The notes beneath the pieces are model-generated. The model saw only the letters and a list, made by a program, of their open reading frames with translations, had not been told where the DNA came from and ran no database searches. Of a stretch of 32,350 nt of DNA, positions 11,901-23,210 are shown piece after piece. Origin of the DNA: Ophiosphaerella korrae (Eukaryota > Ascomycota > Dothideomycetes > Pleosporales > Phaeosphaeriaceae). The stretch is from positions 1-32,350 of the forward strand of contig JALNQF010000418.1 in assembly GCA_028456385.1 (NCBI GenBank), given 5' to 3'. The position numbers and the translations under genes were made by a program. Position 1 is the first letter of the stretch. Each line of letters opens with the position of its first letter.

Positions 11901-13545
11901 ATACTAGTTTTTAAAAGTTATTTTATTAAGACCTCTATAGTTTATATATAGCCTAAAGCTACTATCTTTTTTTTTATAAAGAGTATTAGTACCTTTACTA
12001 GAAATTTTAAGTATTTTATCTACTCTTAACTTATATAGTTAGCTAAGTACTTCTTTAGTACTTATAACTTAGTTACTAATAGATTATATAGTAGCTAATA
12101 GAGTAGTTATATATTTTATACTAAATTTATAGCTAAATCTTAAAGTTTATACTTTACTAGAGTTATAGAGTTTTTTTAGAAGCTATATTTATATACTTAG
12201 TATATTATAAAAGTAATAAGCTTCTTTTAAAGCTAATTAGGCTACTTTAGCTTATATAGCTTACTAAATACGTATATATATTACTTTATAGACTACGTAT
12301 TATTTAGTTAAACTATTTAGTATCTTCTATACTTACTAGTTTAATCTTAAGTATATTTTTAACTTTCTTACTTTAGAAGAGTACTTTCTTAGTACTATAG
12401 CTTATCTTAAGTTAATACTTATTAATCTAAAGTAAACTAAAGTATATATTATATATTTTAGTATCTATTACTATAAACATTACTTAGTATATCTATATAC
12501 GCCTATATATATCTATAAAAAGTAACGTCTACTATTATTATACTATATATATTTAATTTTTTTCTATTTATACCTTCTACTATTATATTAAGTAGAGAAG
12601 TAATAAAAAAGTTCTATTCTTTTACTAATATAGCTAATAAGGAGTTAAGTTATAACTTTTTATTTATTATAGCCTTAAGCTATAGTACTACACTTATTAC
12701 TACTTTAATTATTAAGAAATATCTTAGCTTTATATAAGTAGTATTATACAAAGAACCTAAGTTTTTTTTTTTTTTACTAAAGCTATATAAGCTATAAAGT
12801 AAAAGATTAGTTTTATAAGCTTTTTTCTTTTTCTAGCTTTAGTAAAGCTATACCTAACGTTTACTTTTTAAGCTTTATATAATTAATAATTTTATATATA
12901 GAGTTTTTATAGTTAAATATATAAAGAGCTAGTAATTAGTTTTATTCCTATACTTCTTAGGCTTAGTTAGGTTATTTTATACTAGTTTATCTTACTTTAT
13001 TTTTTTTAAAGTTTTTTTTATTTTCTTTTAACTCTATCTAGTTTATTTAGTAGTTTTTCTTCTTTTCTTTAACATCTTTAGTTTATAATAGTTATATTTA
13101 GTCTTTAGTATATAGCTAGTATTAGTATATAATATTAGCTTACTTTTTTACTTAAGTAAGTATTAATAGCTTTTTAAGTAAGAGAAGTACTAATTAATCT
13201 TATATTACGTATAATAATACCCTTCTATACTCTAATACTTATAGTTCTAGGATTTAGCGTAGTAGCTCTTTTTAAAGTAAGTATATATACTCTAGTAAGT
13301 CTATTAAAAATTATTTATATTAATATCTATAGTTCTTTAAAGTATAGTAAGCTTATATCTTCTATTTAATAGGTATTCTTAGTATATTTAGTATTACTAT
13401 CTTTAAATTAGCTTAATTTAGTACTTATATAAAGGTAAGACTCTACTTACTTTTATAGTAGGCCTCTTAAGTTAATTTTAGTAGTTTAGAGAAGTATTTA
13501 ATACTAAGTTCTACTTTTTAGATTTCTATAGTAATATATAGAAGA
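9000..13545 (-). pseudogene. Family C gag-pol pseudogene
   Basis: On the minus strand the RT is clear at about 12010 down to 11540: [27 protein letters not shown]-like text near 11990-11900, TKLNIRDIYYYIRIKESN near 11840, TFRTRYSYFKYLVILF near 11770, and YYNN at 11651-11640 where Y-x-D-D is required. RNase H follows (about 11240-10850): VEVNTLSRVI near 11190 for the VEVDASG-type catalytic region, then KKFI. Integrase (about 10620-9900): VIIDFI near 10390 and a QTDGQTERQNQTLEQYL-type block near 10120-10060, with most Gln codons now stops. To the right (12100-13545) protease and gag are expected but I find no certain active-site or knuckle motif. C-terminal domain left of 9900 not assigned. Both RT aspartates are changed to Asn, so it is dead. 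Confidence 0.75.
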
Positions 13546-13549
13546 AACT

Positions 13550-13953
13550 TATAATAGAGTTACTTGTTATTAACTATAAGTAACTACTATAAGTATTAGT
13601 AGATTAGAAGTTAGTAATAAAAGCTTATATTACAATCTATAATAAGCTATAAATAATAAAGATATTTTATAACTATCTTAATATTATTACTTGTAGTTAA
13701 TAATTAAATTACTAATACTATCCTAATAATACGTATTACTATAACTTATATATCTAGACTACCTTAGTAGCTTTATAACTTTATATTTACTAAGATTATA
13801 AATTTATAAATCTATTATATATCTATATTATAATTAGCTTCCTAATTAAGTCTATTATTTTATAAGCTATTACTCTACTTATTATATATTTTATTAGTAA
13901 GTAATTTAGAACAAATTAGTTCTATCTTAATTTCTCTTATTACTATTATAATA
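13550..13953 (-). repeat. 3' LTR of copy A2 (404 bp)
   Basis: On the plus strand it runs from TATAATAGAG to ATTATAATA and aligns along its length with 22394-22854 apart from one 56-57 bp copy-number difference. It also aligns with the outer parts of the A3 LTRs. The adjoining 13954-13967 reads AAAAGTAAGAATAG on the minus strand, the degraded polypurine tract. Confidence 0.88.
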
Positions 13954-14139
13954 CTATTCTTACTTTTAGGTAAGTTCTTATTTTTCTATCCTAGGGCTAA
14001 AGTTATCTATCCTATTTCTTTATTAATTACTAATTCCTTATTACTTTCTATATTATTACGTTCTTAATATAATAAACTTCTTATTATAGCGCGTATAATT
14101 TGTAATAAGATTAAGATATTTCCTTGTTATTATTATTAT

Positions 14140-14635
14140 TTACTAGGTCTTAAGTATCTTATATCTTTAAAGGATAGTAAGTACTATAATAAGTGTATTC
14201 TTACTAATATATAATATAAGTACGTTTCTTCTAATATTTTACTTATAGATTATAAGTATTTAATTTCTAAGTAGTCTCTTTCTACTAAGTTGTATAGGGC
14301 GAGCTATTAATAGAGCTTAAGATAAACTATTATTATAGCTTACTACTACTAAAGATAAGTATAAGTTAACTTTTTATAAGCTAGTAAAGCTTTATTCTTA
14401 TATTAAGTATCTTTATAAAATAAAAGCTTATAATAATACTAGGTTATTTAAATAGTTTTAAGTATTAAAAGCTAAGTTAGATTTAGATAACGCTATAGAG
14501 GCTACTCTAGCTCCTATTATATTAAGCGTTCTTATTACTTCTCTATCTAGTAGTAGTAGTATCGATTTTCTTAATTTACTATAAAGTAGTCTAGAGAGTT
14601 TTAACTTTAGTACTTTTCTAGTTTCTTAGAGTAGT
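14140..14635 (+). pseudogene. Antisense ORF relic in 3' region of copy A2
   Basis: Plus-strand frame, antisense to gag-pol. N-terminal part: KYLISLKDSKYYNKC near 14150-14200 followed by further Tyr/Cys positions, suggesting a former Cys-rich cluster (TGT to TAT). Middle: a Lys/Tyr/Leu-rich, probably coiled-coil stretch with YLYKIKAYNNTR near 14410-14445, then AKLDLDNAIEA near 14470-14505. C-terminal: Ser-rich SLSSSSSIDF near 14541-14570, then FNFSTFLVS near 14600-14627. Copy A3 shows the same order (LYKTKALNNKK, KSKLNF, SSNN, FNFRSLLVS). Interrupted by TAG/TAA at likely Gln/Trp codons. Function unknown. Confidence 0.45.
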
Positions 14636-17161
14636 TAAGGTTATCTTCTAGTTCCTATATTTCTTTCTATAGTTATCTTTTTTTATCTATACTTATTTAT
14701 TTTACTATATAGTAGTTCTTTTTATTATAGAACTAGTATTATAAAATTTCTTTAACTTCTTATTCTTTTTATTCTCTATAGGTATCTACTTTATATACTA
14801 GTAGTTCTACTTTTTATAGTACTATTTCTAGTAGTACTACGTAGAATATTAGGTATATTCTTATTTTATTTAGTAGTCTTAGCTTAAATATAACTAGTAT
14901 AACTTTCTTTTTTACTTTATATAGTCTTATCTTAATATAATCTAGTTTTAAACTAAGTTATTTACTTTTTATATTTTTCTTAACTAACTCTACTTTTTCT
15001 CTCTCTTTAAATTAAAGTCTTTTTCTTTATTTCTTATTATAATACTTTACTATTTATTTATATAGAAATTGTATATCTTATTTTAATTAGTTATATATAT
15101 CTTTAAGTTTATTAGTAAAGTTTTCTTTTTTTAAAGACTAAAATATCTAAAATCTTAGTATCTAGTATATATTAGGGTTAAATCTATAGTTTATAAAAAA
15201 GAGTAATACTCCTATTATTATATTCTTTACGCTATTATATACTAACTATACTATAAGTAGTAGCTATACCTAATTATTCTAGTTATAGTTAAGGTAGCAC
15301 CTTAGATATTATTCTACTATCTAGTTTATACGTTCTAATTACTTATCTATCTATAGGTAGTATACTATTGATATTATATATTTAATTCCTATTTATACTA
15401 TTATTATTTCCTATAGTTTTAATATAAATCTTATATCTCTATCTATAATAATTTTATCTAGAATACTATATTAGCTAATTATAGTTCCTAGGACCTAGAA
15501 TATAGTAACTTCTATTCTACTTTTTTTTTTATATAGTCTAAAGTATAAGTACTTTATAAGCTTATTTACTATTATTAAGATTTTATTTTATTTAATTCCT
15601 AATATTAAGTCTTTTAACTTAAGTAGCTTTATAATAAAGTCTATTATAATAACTCTTTATAGTTATTCTAGTACTTTAACTAATTATAATATCTTATATA
15701 GTACGTATTTACTATACTTATTTCTATAATATTCTATATAATTTCTTAGTATATTTATTACTAGTTATCTTACTCTTAGAATATAGTAATTCTATAGTAG
15801 TCTATCTAATATTTTATTAATACTCTAGTATCTATATACTAGTAGTTTATAAAATTATTATATAAATTCTCTCTATATCTTATTTAGAATATATATTCTT
15901 CTATAGACTTTTATAAATCCTTTTTAGATTTTAAGCTTTTTTATTTCTTTAAAGTCTTTTTCTATTTTTTTCTAAATTTATTTTTCTAGCTCGCTACTTA
16001 TTCTCTTAAGTATTATAGCTTTTTTAAGTATATTTAGGACTAAATATCTTTTTTTATTCTTTATTAGAACTATACTAGTAGTATTTATTTCTTCTTATAA
16101 GTCTAGTCTTCTACGTAAAGCGTCTATAAGTTAGTTATCTTTACCTTTAGTATATATAATTTTAAAATTAAATATTAATATATATTCCTACTATCTTATA
16201 TAGTATTATAATAGTTCTTTATTTATTATAAATTTTATAAAGTTTCTATAGTCTATATAGACTTTTATTTAGTATTTTACTCTTTATAGGTATACTCTCT
16301 ATTATTTAAATACTTTATAGATTACTAGTATTTCTTTATTATAGATTAAGTAGTTAAGTTCTACTAGTTTTATTTTCTTAGAAAAGTATTTAACTAAGTA
16401 TTCTTATTTTATAGCCTAGTCTTCTTATATTAGTACTATCTTATAGACTAAGTTTAATATATCTATTTTTACTATTACTAGTAGGTCTAGGATATATATT
16501 TTAATAACTAGGTTTTCTATAAACTTTTATTTAATATAGTTAAATATTTTATTATATTCTTATATCTATTTAAATAGTATATCTTTCTTTATAAGTTTTA
16601 TTAATAGTTCTATTATTTTAAACTATTTTATTATTAATTTTTTATTAAAGTTTACTAGACTATAAAACTATTATACCTCTTATAGGTTCTTTAGTATTAG
16701 CTATTCCTAGATTACTTTAATCTTATTTAAGTTAATCTTTATCTTTCTTAGTTCTATAATAAATCTAAAGAAATCTATTTCTTTTATATAGAACTTGTAT
16801 TTTCTTATTTTAAGAAATATCTTACTTTCTACTAACTTTTCTAGTACTTTATATATATATTATACGTATTCTTCTTTTTTATTTAAGAATATAAGGATAT
16901 TATCTAAGTATATAAATATAAATATATCTAGGTATTCTTTTAAGACTATATTTATTCTTTCTTAGAATTATACTAGTATATCTATTAATCTAAAAAGTAT
17001 AACTATATATTTAAATAGTTATATTACGTTATAAACACTATTTTCTATTTATTACCTTTTTTTATTCTAATCTAGTAGTAGGTATTTTAGATATCTAGTT
17101 TTATAAAAATCTTTACTCTTTATAGTCTATCTTATATTTTATCTATATATAGTAAGAGATA

Positions 17162-17222
17162 ACGTATTCTATTAGTAAAGCGGCTATATTACTAAAATAG
17201 CTACTTTTCTTTAGTATCGCGA
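17162..17222 (+). repeat. Left terminal inverted repeat of pogo-like element
   Basis: About 60 bp, pairing with 18960-19020; the outer 43 bp or so is also shared with the ends of the MITE at 19485-19909. Confidence 0.85.
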
Positions 17223-17559
17223 ATATTATATATAAAAAATTAATTTACTTAATAACTAGCTATAGAACTTGTATACAATATACTTATAGTAGATTTAGAA
17301 TCTTCTTCTATATCTTTTTAGTACGTATAAGTATTATACTCTATCTTGTTATAGTTCTTATAATACTATTAACTTAGTTAAGCCTATTAAGCCTACCTAT
17401 TACTACTACTACTATAAGCTTTCTTTACTCTCTAAGTCTTACTAGACGCCTCTATAGCTACGTATAACACTTTAGTACTATACTCTAATATACTACTATA
17501 CTAAATCTACTTCTATTTACGCGTTTTATACTTTATTATCTTTACTAATTACTTTTTAA

Positions 17560-18940
17560 GCTCTATAATCTAGGAGCTTATAAGAGCGTTTTAATATAGT
17601 ATAAGTTTAGCTCCTTTAATAAGCTACAAGAACCCTTACTAAGCTAATTCTAGTAATTATATAAAAGAGCTACTTATAAGCTTTAACTAAAAGCTAAATT
17701 TATATATATTACTTAAAGTCTTTAACTACTATAGTGTCTCTAGTAGTAAGAGTCTTAGTAAAGTACGTAGCTATACTTTAAAGTAATTAAGAACTTTTTA
17801 TATATTAATAGGAACTAATCTAGATACTTTAAAGGCCTTTTTATAATTCTTGTACGTAAATATATTAAAAAACGCGTCTCTAAAAGCTAGAAAGAAGCCT
17901 TTTTTATTAATATAGTAGATATACTAGCGTACTAAGTTTTATACGTACTAAGAGTACTTAAGCTTTAATAGTAAGAAGTAGATAACGTTAAGTAGCTAGA
18001 AGATATAAAACGAATAGGCTAGTATATAGAGCGTTAGAATATTATTTTTAAAGTAGTAGTCTTTAAAATCTTAATTTAAGTAGCTCTTATAGCTATCTAA
18101 GATAAGTAGCTAGTATAACCTTACTTAACGCGCCTTTATATATACGTTAAAGTACTTTAACTACTTAAAACTAAGTATATTATTTATCTATCTATTCTTA
18201 GAGATAGAGATCTTCTAATTACATAGTATATCTATTTCCTTATACTAAGTAGAGATATAGACGCGTCCTTTATAGATAATAAATAGTAGGGTTATATAGC
18301 TAGTAGTATAAATACTTATAATAGCTATAACTTACTTATAATTACTTAGCTAAATAAGATTAGGCTTTATACACTTCTCTAAGCCTATAACAACTTTTAT
18401 TAACCTAATTATTCTTATCTAAAAGCTAGTTTTATTAGAGTTATAAATATTATCTAGATTAACGCTATACGTCGCTATTATATCCTATACGAGCTAGAAC
18501 TACTTACTAATAACTACTAGATCTTCTTAAAGTATTCTCTAGTAATCCTTTACTTAACTAAAAGTAGTCTTAAGCTTATCTATACGCGCTATAAAGCGTA
18601 TAGGCTAGTACTTCCTAACTAGTTTTTTACTACGTATTACTAATAGCTTATCTACTATATCTACTACTTTATATAACTAGGGAGTAAATCCTCTTAAATT
18701 AAAGTTAAGAATATACTATATAATAGTTTACTCTTCTATTATAGTAAGTTTCTAGTAGTTTAGTTAAGTAGCGCGTTAATAAAAGATTCTATAAAGCTAG
18801 GTAAAGAGCTACTAATATTATATATTTAAAGCTATAGTAGCGCGTTATAAAGTCTAAAAATAGCCTAATATATAAGCTTAAAGCCTAAGTTAAATTCTAC
18901 TTTCTTATAGAGTTAAAATATTGTTTTATTAAGACTATAT
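17560..18940 (-). pseudogene. Pogo-like DDE transposase pseudogene (Tc1/mariner superfamily)
   Basis: Minus-strand translation matches the fungal Fot1/pogo plan: a CENP-B type DNA-binding region (KLLVIRSKKPV near 18640), then the DDE domain. First catalytic block NIYNSNKTSFQIR at about 18450-18412 for the usual 'NFDETGFQMG' (Asp to Asn); IYKGRVYIST near 18275 retained from 'IFKG'; second block LLILDSYKSY near 18107-18080 with its Asp intact; third block LQLLNVIYF near 18000-17975 for 'LQPLDVGCF' (Asp to Asn). Spacing between blocks two and three (about 35 residues) is right for this family. C-terminal IIELKKQLVKI near 17570 looks coiled-coil. Stops are TAG/TAA at Gln/Trp positions. Inactive. 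Confidence 0.87.
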
Positions 18941-18959
18941 TATTATTTATATATAGTAT

Positions 18960-19020
18960 TCTTCGTGCTAAGAAAAAGTAGCTATTTTAGTAATATAGCT
19001 GCTTCGCTAATAGAATATAT
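18960..19020 (-). repeat. Right terminal inverted repeat of pogo-like element
   Basis: Ends ...GCTTCGCTAATAGAATATAT directly before TA. Inverse complement of the left end with a few C/T and G/A differences. Confidence 0.85.
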
Positions 19021-19484
19021 TAATAGTTTTTATCTATAATTATATTTATTTTTCTAAAATCTATATAAAGTTATTTTACTTTTATTTTTTTTTTATCTAT
19101 AAAGATAAGTCTATATACTACTAAAGATTAGAATTTTTATATCTATCTTTTTTCTTATTATATTTCTTATAAATCTTTACTTAATTTTTAATTCTTCTTC
19201 TATTTTCTTATATACTAGGCTCTATCTTATATTCTTTCTTTCTTCTAAGTTTATTACTAAATCTTATTGTTAATATTTTAGAAGGTATTCTTTAAGTTTA
19301 GTAAGTTGTTTTTCTTATTTCTTATATTCTTCTAGGAATTCTCTTTTATATATATTTATATTAGCCTTTAATATCTCTTTTTTAGAGTAACTAATTTTCT
19401 CTATTCTTTAATTAATCTTTAGGTTAGTTATTTATAACTATAGTATACCTAATATTATATCTTATTTATTATTAATTATTGTTA

Positions 19485-19665
19485 ACATATTCTATTAGCG
19501 AAGTAGCTATATTACCAAGATAGCTACTCTAAAACACACTAAAAAATCGAAAATTTAATATCTAATATCTTAATAACTATACTATAATAACTTCTAAAAA
19601 TTTAATAGATTAAAGATTATATATATAGTAGTAATCTATAAAATTTTTAAAGCGTATAGCCTAGT
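19485..19665 (+). repeat. Left arm of MITE foldback
   Basis: 181 bp, from ACATATTCTATTAG to GCGTATAGCCTAGT; pairs with 19729-19909. Confidence 0.9.
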
Positions 19666-19728
19666 AGTTCTTAAGATAGTAAAATTTTCTATAGTAAAAA
19701 ACACTTTTTTATTAATAATATTAAATAA

Positions 19729-19909
19729 ACTAGGCTATACGTTCTAAAAATTTTATAGATTACTACTTTATATATAATCTTTAATCTATTAAATTTTTAG
19801 AAGTTATTATAGTATAGTTGTTAAGATATTAGATATTAAATTTTCGATTTTTTAGTATATTTTAGAGTAGCCGTCTTAGTAATATAGCTACTTCGCTAAT
19901 AGAATACGT
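19729..19909 (-). repeat. Right arm of MITE foldback
   Basis: 181 bp, from ACTAGGCTATACG to AGAATACGT; inverse complement of the left arm. Confidence 0.9.
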
Positions 19910-22393
19910 TATATCTATAACTATATTTTTAATTTCTAGTCTTTCTAGTATTAATATAGAGAGTACTATCTTAAACTTAATAAGTTCCTAAAATAGTTTT
20001 TCTTTAATTATACTTAGTTATTAAAGGTATTTCTTTATTATATACTTTATTCCTTAATTTTCTATAAATCTTTTTAATTTAAAGTTCTTTATACCTCTAC
20101 TATTAATTATAATTTACACTTACTTTTCTTAGTATATACTTATTTTTATAATATATAAGCCTACTATACCTTTTAGTTTTTTATACTTAGGTTTTTCTTT
20201 AAATTATCTATTCTTCTAGAGCTACTACTCTACTTTATTCTTTTAATTCTTGTATTATAGATATTTATTATATATATATTTATACTATAGTTTTATTTAA
20301 ATATTTTCTTTTAATAGCTTTAGTCCTAGTCTAATTACTATATAATTATTGTTAGGTATTTTAATTATTTTCTAACCCTAGATATCTTTCTTTATAATTA
20401 TATTTACGTAGTTATATCCTTTTTTTCTTACTAGCTATATATAATTATATACCTTCTATTCTCTATATATAATACAATTTATATTTAGGTATAATATCTA
20501 TAATATCTTATTATATACTAGATATTTTAGATTTATTCTTTTATTATCTCTTTCTTAGTATCTATCTTTTCTAAGTCTTTCTATTACTAAGATATAGTAT
20601 ACTATTAGTATACGTAGTATATAAGCTTTATTAATCTATTACGTTTTCTTTATAAAGAACTACTATTCTCTTTATATAGGTATTCTTCCTACTACTACTA
20701 TATATTATTCTATTTATTATTAAAATATTATTAACTTTATTACTTTAGGATTATATTCTTTCTAGTTTTTATACGCTTTCTCTATACTTATAACTAGTAA
20801 GTATTTCTAAATAAACTTCTAATATTTATTTTATTCTTCTATATCTATTATTATATAGCTATTATAACTATATATATTTAGCTTAGTATACTTTATACCT
20901 CTTATACTAATTTATCTTTTATATTCTTATTATTCTTTAGAGATAACTATATTAGTCTCTTTATCTAGTATTTATCTTTTAGCCTAGATTAATAGATTCT
21001 AGAGCTCTTCTCTTTTTAAGTCTTCTATTAGTAGGTCTATTATATATCTTATTTCTTTAAGCTATACTTAGGTTCTATCTTTTATTACTACTACTTTATT
21101 TTTCTATAGAAACTATTTTACTCTTTACTTACTAAAAAGATATATATAGTAGTTATCTTTATAATAAAAGGTTTAATAAAGTATTATATATTATATTTTA
21201 TTACTCTTAGCTACTTTTTTTTAGAGTTTAGCTTATACTTTAAGTACTTCTTTTCTATTCTTAGTTATTTTTAACTAGGTTTCTTTATCTCTCTTAAGTT
21301 CTTTATTTCTATAATCTTTTATAAAGTATCTTAGTTTCTTATTTTTAAAATATACTATATCTTTCTTTTATTTAGAATAGTAGTCCTTTATATAGTAGCT
21401 TTTCTTACTATAGTTAAAGTACGTAAAGTCTTTATTTTTCTTTTTCTTTCTATCCTTATTAGTGTTAAGGATTATAGAGTCTCTAGTATCTTAGTTCCTA
21501 GGTTATCTTCTATACTTATTTTTCTTCTATTCTTAAAGATTATTATTAATTTATATTACTTATTACTTTAAAGCTTTTAGTATTTATAGTTTCTCTATAT
21601 AGATTATTTTATATTAGATTTTTAAGTTTAGTTCTTATTTAAATTATAATATTAGAGCTAACTTATTCTATTCTATATTTTATAATAGCTATTAAAACTA
21701 TAATATATATTCTAAAATACTCTTATATTATATAAGCTTTTTAAACTTTTTTTTAGCCTATTAAGTAATATCTATATCTTTAAATACTACTTTTATTTAT
21801 TTAATAAAGTATTTATAACTTCTAAAAATAGTTTTAGTTTTATCCTTCTACGTTATTAGAGTATATATAGTAAAATTTATCTAGTAGATTTAAATAATTT
21901 TATTATATCTTCTTTAAGGTATATTCTAATATATATTACTTTATTTTCTTCGATATTAAAGTATAGTACTTATATATCTATCTATAGCTATACTAATACT
22001 ATAAAAGGTTTTAGTTTTTCTTTTATCTTATTAAATTTCTTAAGTATAAGTATCTTAGGTAGTTTCTTTATTATACTTATCTCTAGCCTTTAGGTAATTT
22101 ATTCTATCTAGTTTTATCTTTCTATAATAGCCTTAATCTAGGCTTTATTTTATTTTATATAGTCTTAGAGTTCTTTATTCTATATTTCTAAGGTATTAAT
22201 TACTAGTTTTATATTTTTTTTTTAGAGATTAAGTTGTTTAGGTAGTCTTTAATTACTTTCTATATAGTATTATCTAATTTATAGCTACTTAAAAGTACTT
22301 TAACTCTCTTTTTTATTAAACTTTCTACTATTATATTAGCTTAGACTATACGCTACTTATACTTTACTTCTTCTAATAACTAAATTAGTAAGG

Positions 22394-22854
22394 TGTAATA
22401 GAGTTACCTATTATTAACTACAAGTAACTACTATAAGTATTAGTAGATTAAAAGTTAATAATAAAGGCTTATATTATAATCTATAATAGGCTATAGATAA
22501 TAGAAGATATTTTACAACTATCTTAATATTATTACTTGTAATTAATATTTAAATTACTAATACTATCCTAATAATACGTATTACTACTACTTATATATCT
22601 AGACTACCTTAGTAGCTTTGTAACTATATATTTACTAAGATTATAAATTTATAAATTTATTATATATATAGCTTTATAACTTTATATTTACTAAGATTAT
22701 AAATTTATAAATTTATTACGTATCTATATTATAATTAGCTTCCTAATTAAGTCTATTATTTTATAAGCTATTACCCTACTTATCTTATATTTTGTTAGTA
22801 GGTAATTTAGGACTAATTAGTTCTATTTCGATTTCTCTTATTACTATTGTAATA
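22394..22854 (-). repeat. 5' LTR of copy A2 (461 bp)
   Basis: Begins TGTAATAGAG on the plus strand and ends ATTGTAATA (TAACA-type end after C to T). It differs from its partner at 13550-13953 chiefly by one extra internal tandem unit. It would hold the promoter for minus-strand transcription. Confidence 0.88.
22613..22724 (+). repeat. 56-bp tandem duplication inside the A2 5' LTR
   Basis: Two units starting TAGCTTTGTAAC (22613) and TAGCTTTATAAC (22669), each with the block TTTACTAAGATTATAAATTT. The partner LTR has a single unit (near 13770-13825), which accounts for the length difference. Confidence 0.85.
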
Positions 22855-23210
22855 AAATAAAAAGAAGTAGCTTTTATAGTTTTTTTCTTAGTAGTTTTAT
22901 TTTACTTTATTTTTATTTATAAATATTTCTAGAAGTTTTAGTTATAGTAAGTTTATAGCTAAAAATTAAGTTTAATTAAGTAAGCTAGTAGTAAAAGTAT
23001 TTATCTTAACTACTAATTACTTTCTTACTTTATATTAAGTATAAAGCTCTCTTAGTACTTATACTTCTTTAAAGTTATAGACCTCTTAGTATTATATATA
23101 AAGTTCTTTTAACTCTAAAGTAATAATACTTTAAGTTAAACTAGATTAGCTCTATTTACTTTATATTTTATTAGTAATATTACTTTTTTTATCTTTTTAC
23201 TTATACTATA
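22855..23210 (-). mobile_element. Probable 5' segment of family C element (5' UTR / gag start)
   Basis: Lies between copy A2 and an LTR relic. If copy A2 is removed, this joins 13549 and places the LTR at 23211 upstream of the family C gag-pol on the minus strand. Minus-strand reading gives a Lys/Leu-rich, partly open text, but no motif that identifies it as gag. The assignment rests on position. Confidence 0.4.

Larger units (their letters stand above)
8495..13549 (-). mobile_element. Ty3/gypsy element, family C (main segment)
   Basis: A third gypsy lineage on the minus strand. Domain order from right to left is gag/protease region, RT, RNase H, integrase, C-terminal region. It is cut on the right by the LTR of copy A2 at 13550; its 5' end probably resumes at 22855. 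No 3' LTR is found on the left before the family B LTR end at 8494, so the element probably continued leftward before B inserted. The left 500 bases (8495-9000) show no recognisable domain. Confidence 0.75.
17162..19020 (-). mobile_element. Fot1/pogo-like DNA transposon with TIRs and TA duplication
   Basis: 1859 bp. Left end ACGTATTCTATTAGTAAAG and inverse complement of the right end ATATATTCTATTAGCGAAG; the two ends remain alike for about 60 bp (shared CTATATTACTAAAATAGC and CTACTTTT blocks). TA flanks both sides (17160-17161 and 19021-19022). The unoccupied site can be read in copy A3 near 28850, where the RT sequence is continuous. It encodes a minus-strand DDE transposase relic. Insertion is in the RT region of copy A2. 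Confidence 0.9.
19485..19909. mobile_element. Foldback MITE of the pogo-like family (425 bp)
   Basis: Two 181-bp arms (19485-19665 and 19729-19909) are inverse complements along their whole length, with few differences, around a 63-bp spacer. The ends (ACATATTCTATTAGCGAAG and, inverted, ACGTATTCTATTAGCGAAG) equal those of the pogo-like transposon at 17162-19020, so that element's transposase is the likely mobiliser. TA duplications lie at 19483-19484 and 19910-19911. Copy A3 shows the empty site near 29297, where GTTATATCTATAAC is uninterrupted. No coding capacity. The MITE lies in the protease region of copy A2. Confidence 0.92.
14590..22333 (-). pseudogene. Family A gag-pol pseudogene of copy A2, split by two insertions
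   Basis: Minus-strand gag-pol with the same domain order as copy A3. Gag begins near 22333; the two CCHC knuckles fall at about 21420-21310, with their Cys codons turned to Tyr codons; protease lies around 20110 to 19400; RT runs from about 19200 into 19021, is interrupted by the pogo-like element (17162-19020), and resumes from 17161 to about 16640, with YLDN near 16900; RNase H about 16480-16080; integrase about 15990-15000; chromodomain about 14800-14640. The MITE (19485-19909) splits the protease C-terminal part. Without the insertions its length matches copy A3 to within a few bases. It is more heavily mutated than A3: very few TG or CA dinucleotides remain. Non-functional. Confidence 0.88.
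13550..22854 (-). mobile_element. Ty3/gypsy chromovirus, family A copy A2 (complete, with two nested insertions)
   Basis: Bounded by a 404-bp LTR (left, 3' LTR) and a 461-bp LTR (right, 5' LTR). Total 9305 bp; removing the pogo-like element (1859 bp), the MITE (425 bp) and their TA duplications leaves an internal region of about 6152 bp, almost exactly the 6150 bp of copy A3. The flanks are AAACT (13545-13549) and AAATA (22855-22859), an imperfect target duplication: the C/T difference fits RIP, the last base does not. It sits inside the 5' part of the family C element. Confidence 0.9.

Noticed and set aside
17560..18940. Plus-strand reading of the pogo region, which is open over long stretches and looked like an unknown protein
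   Set aside because: The minus strand gives the ordered DDE transposase blocks; the plus-strand text is their shadow.
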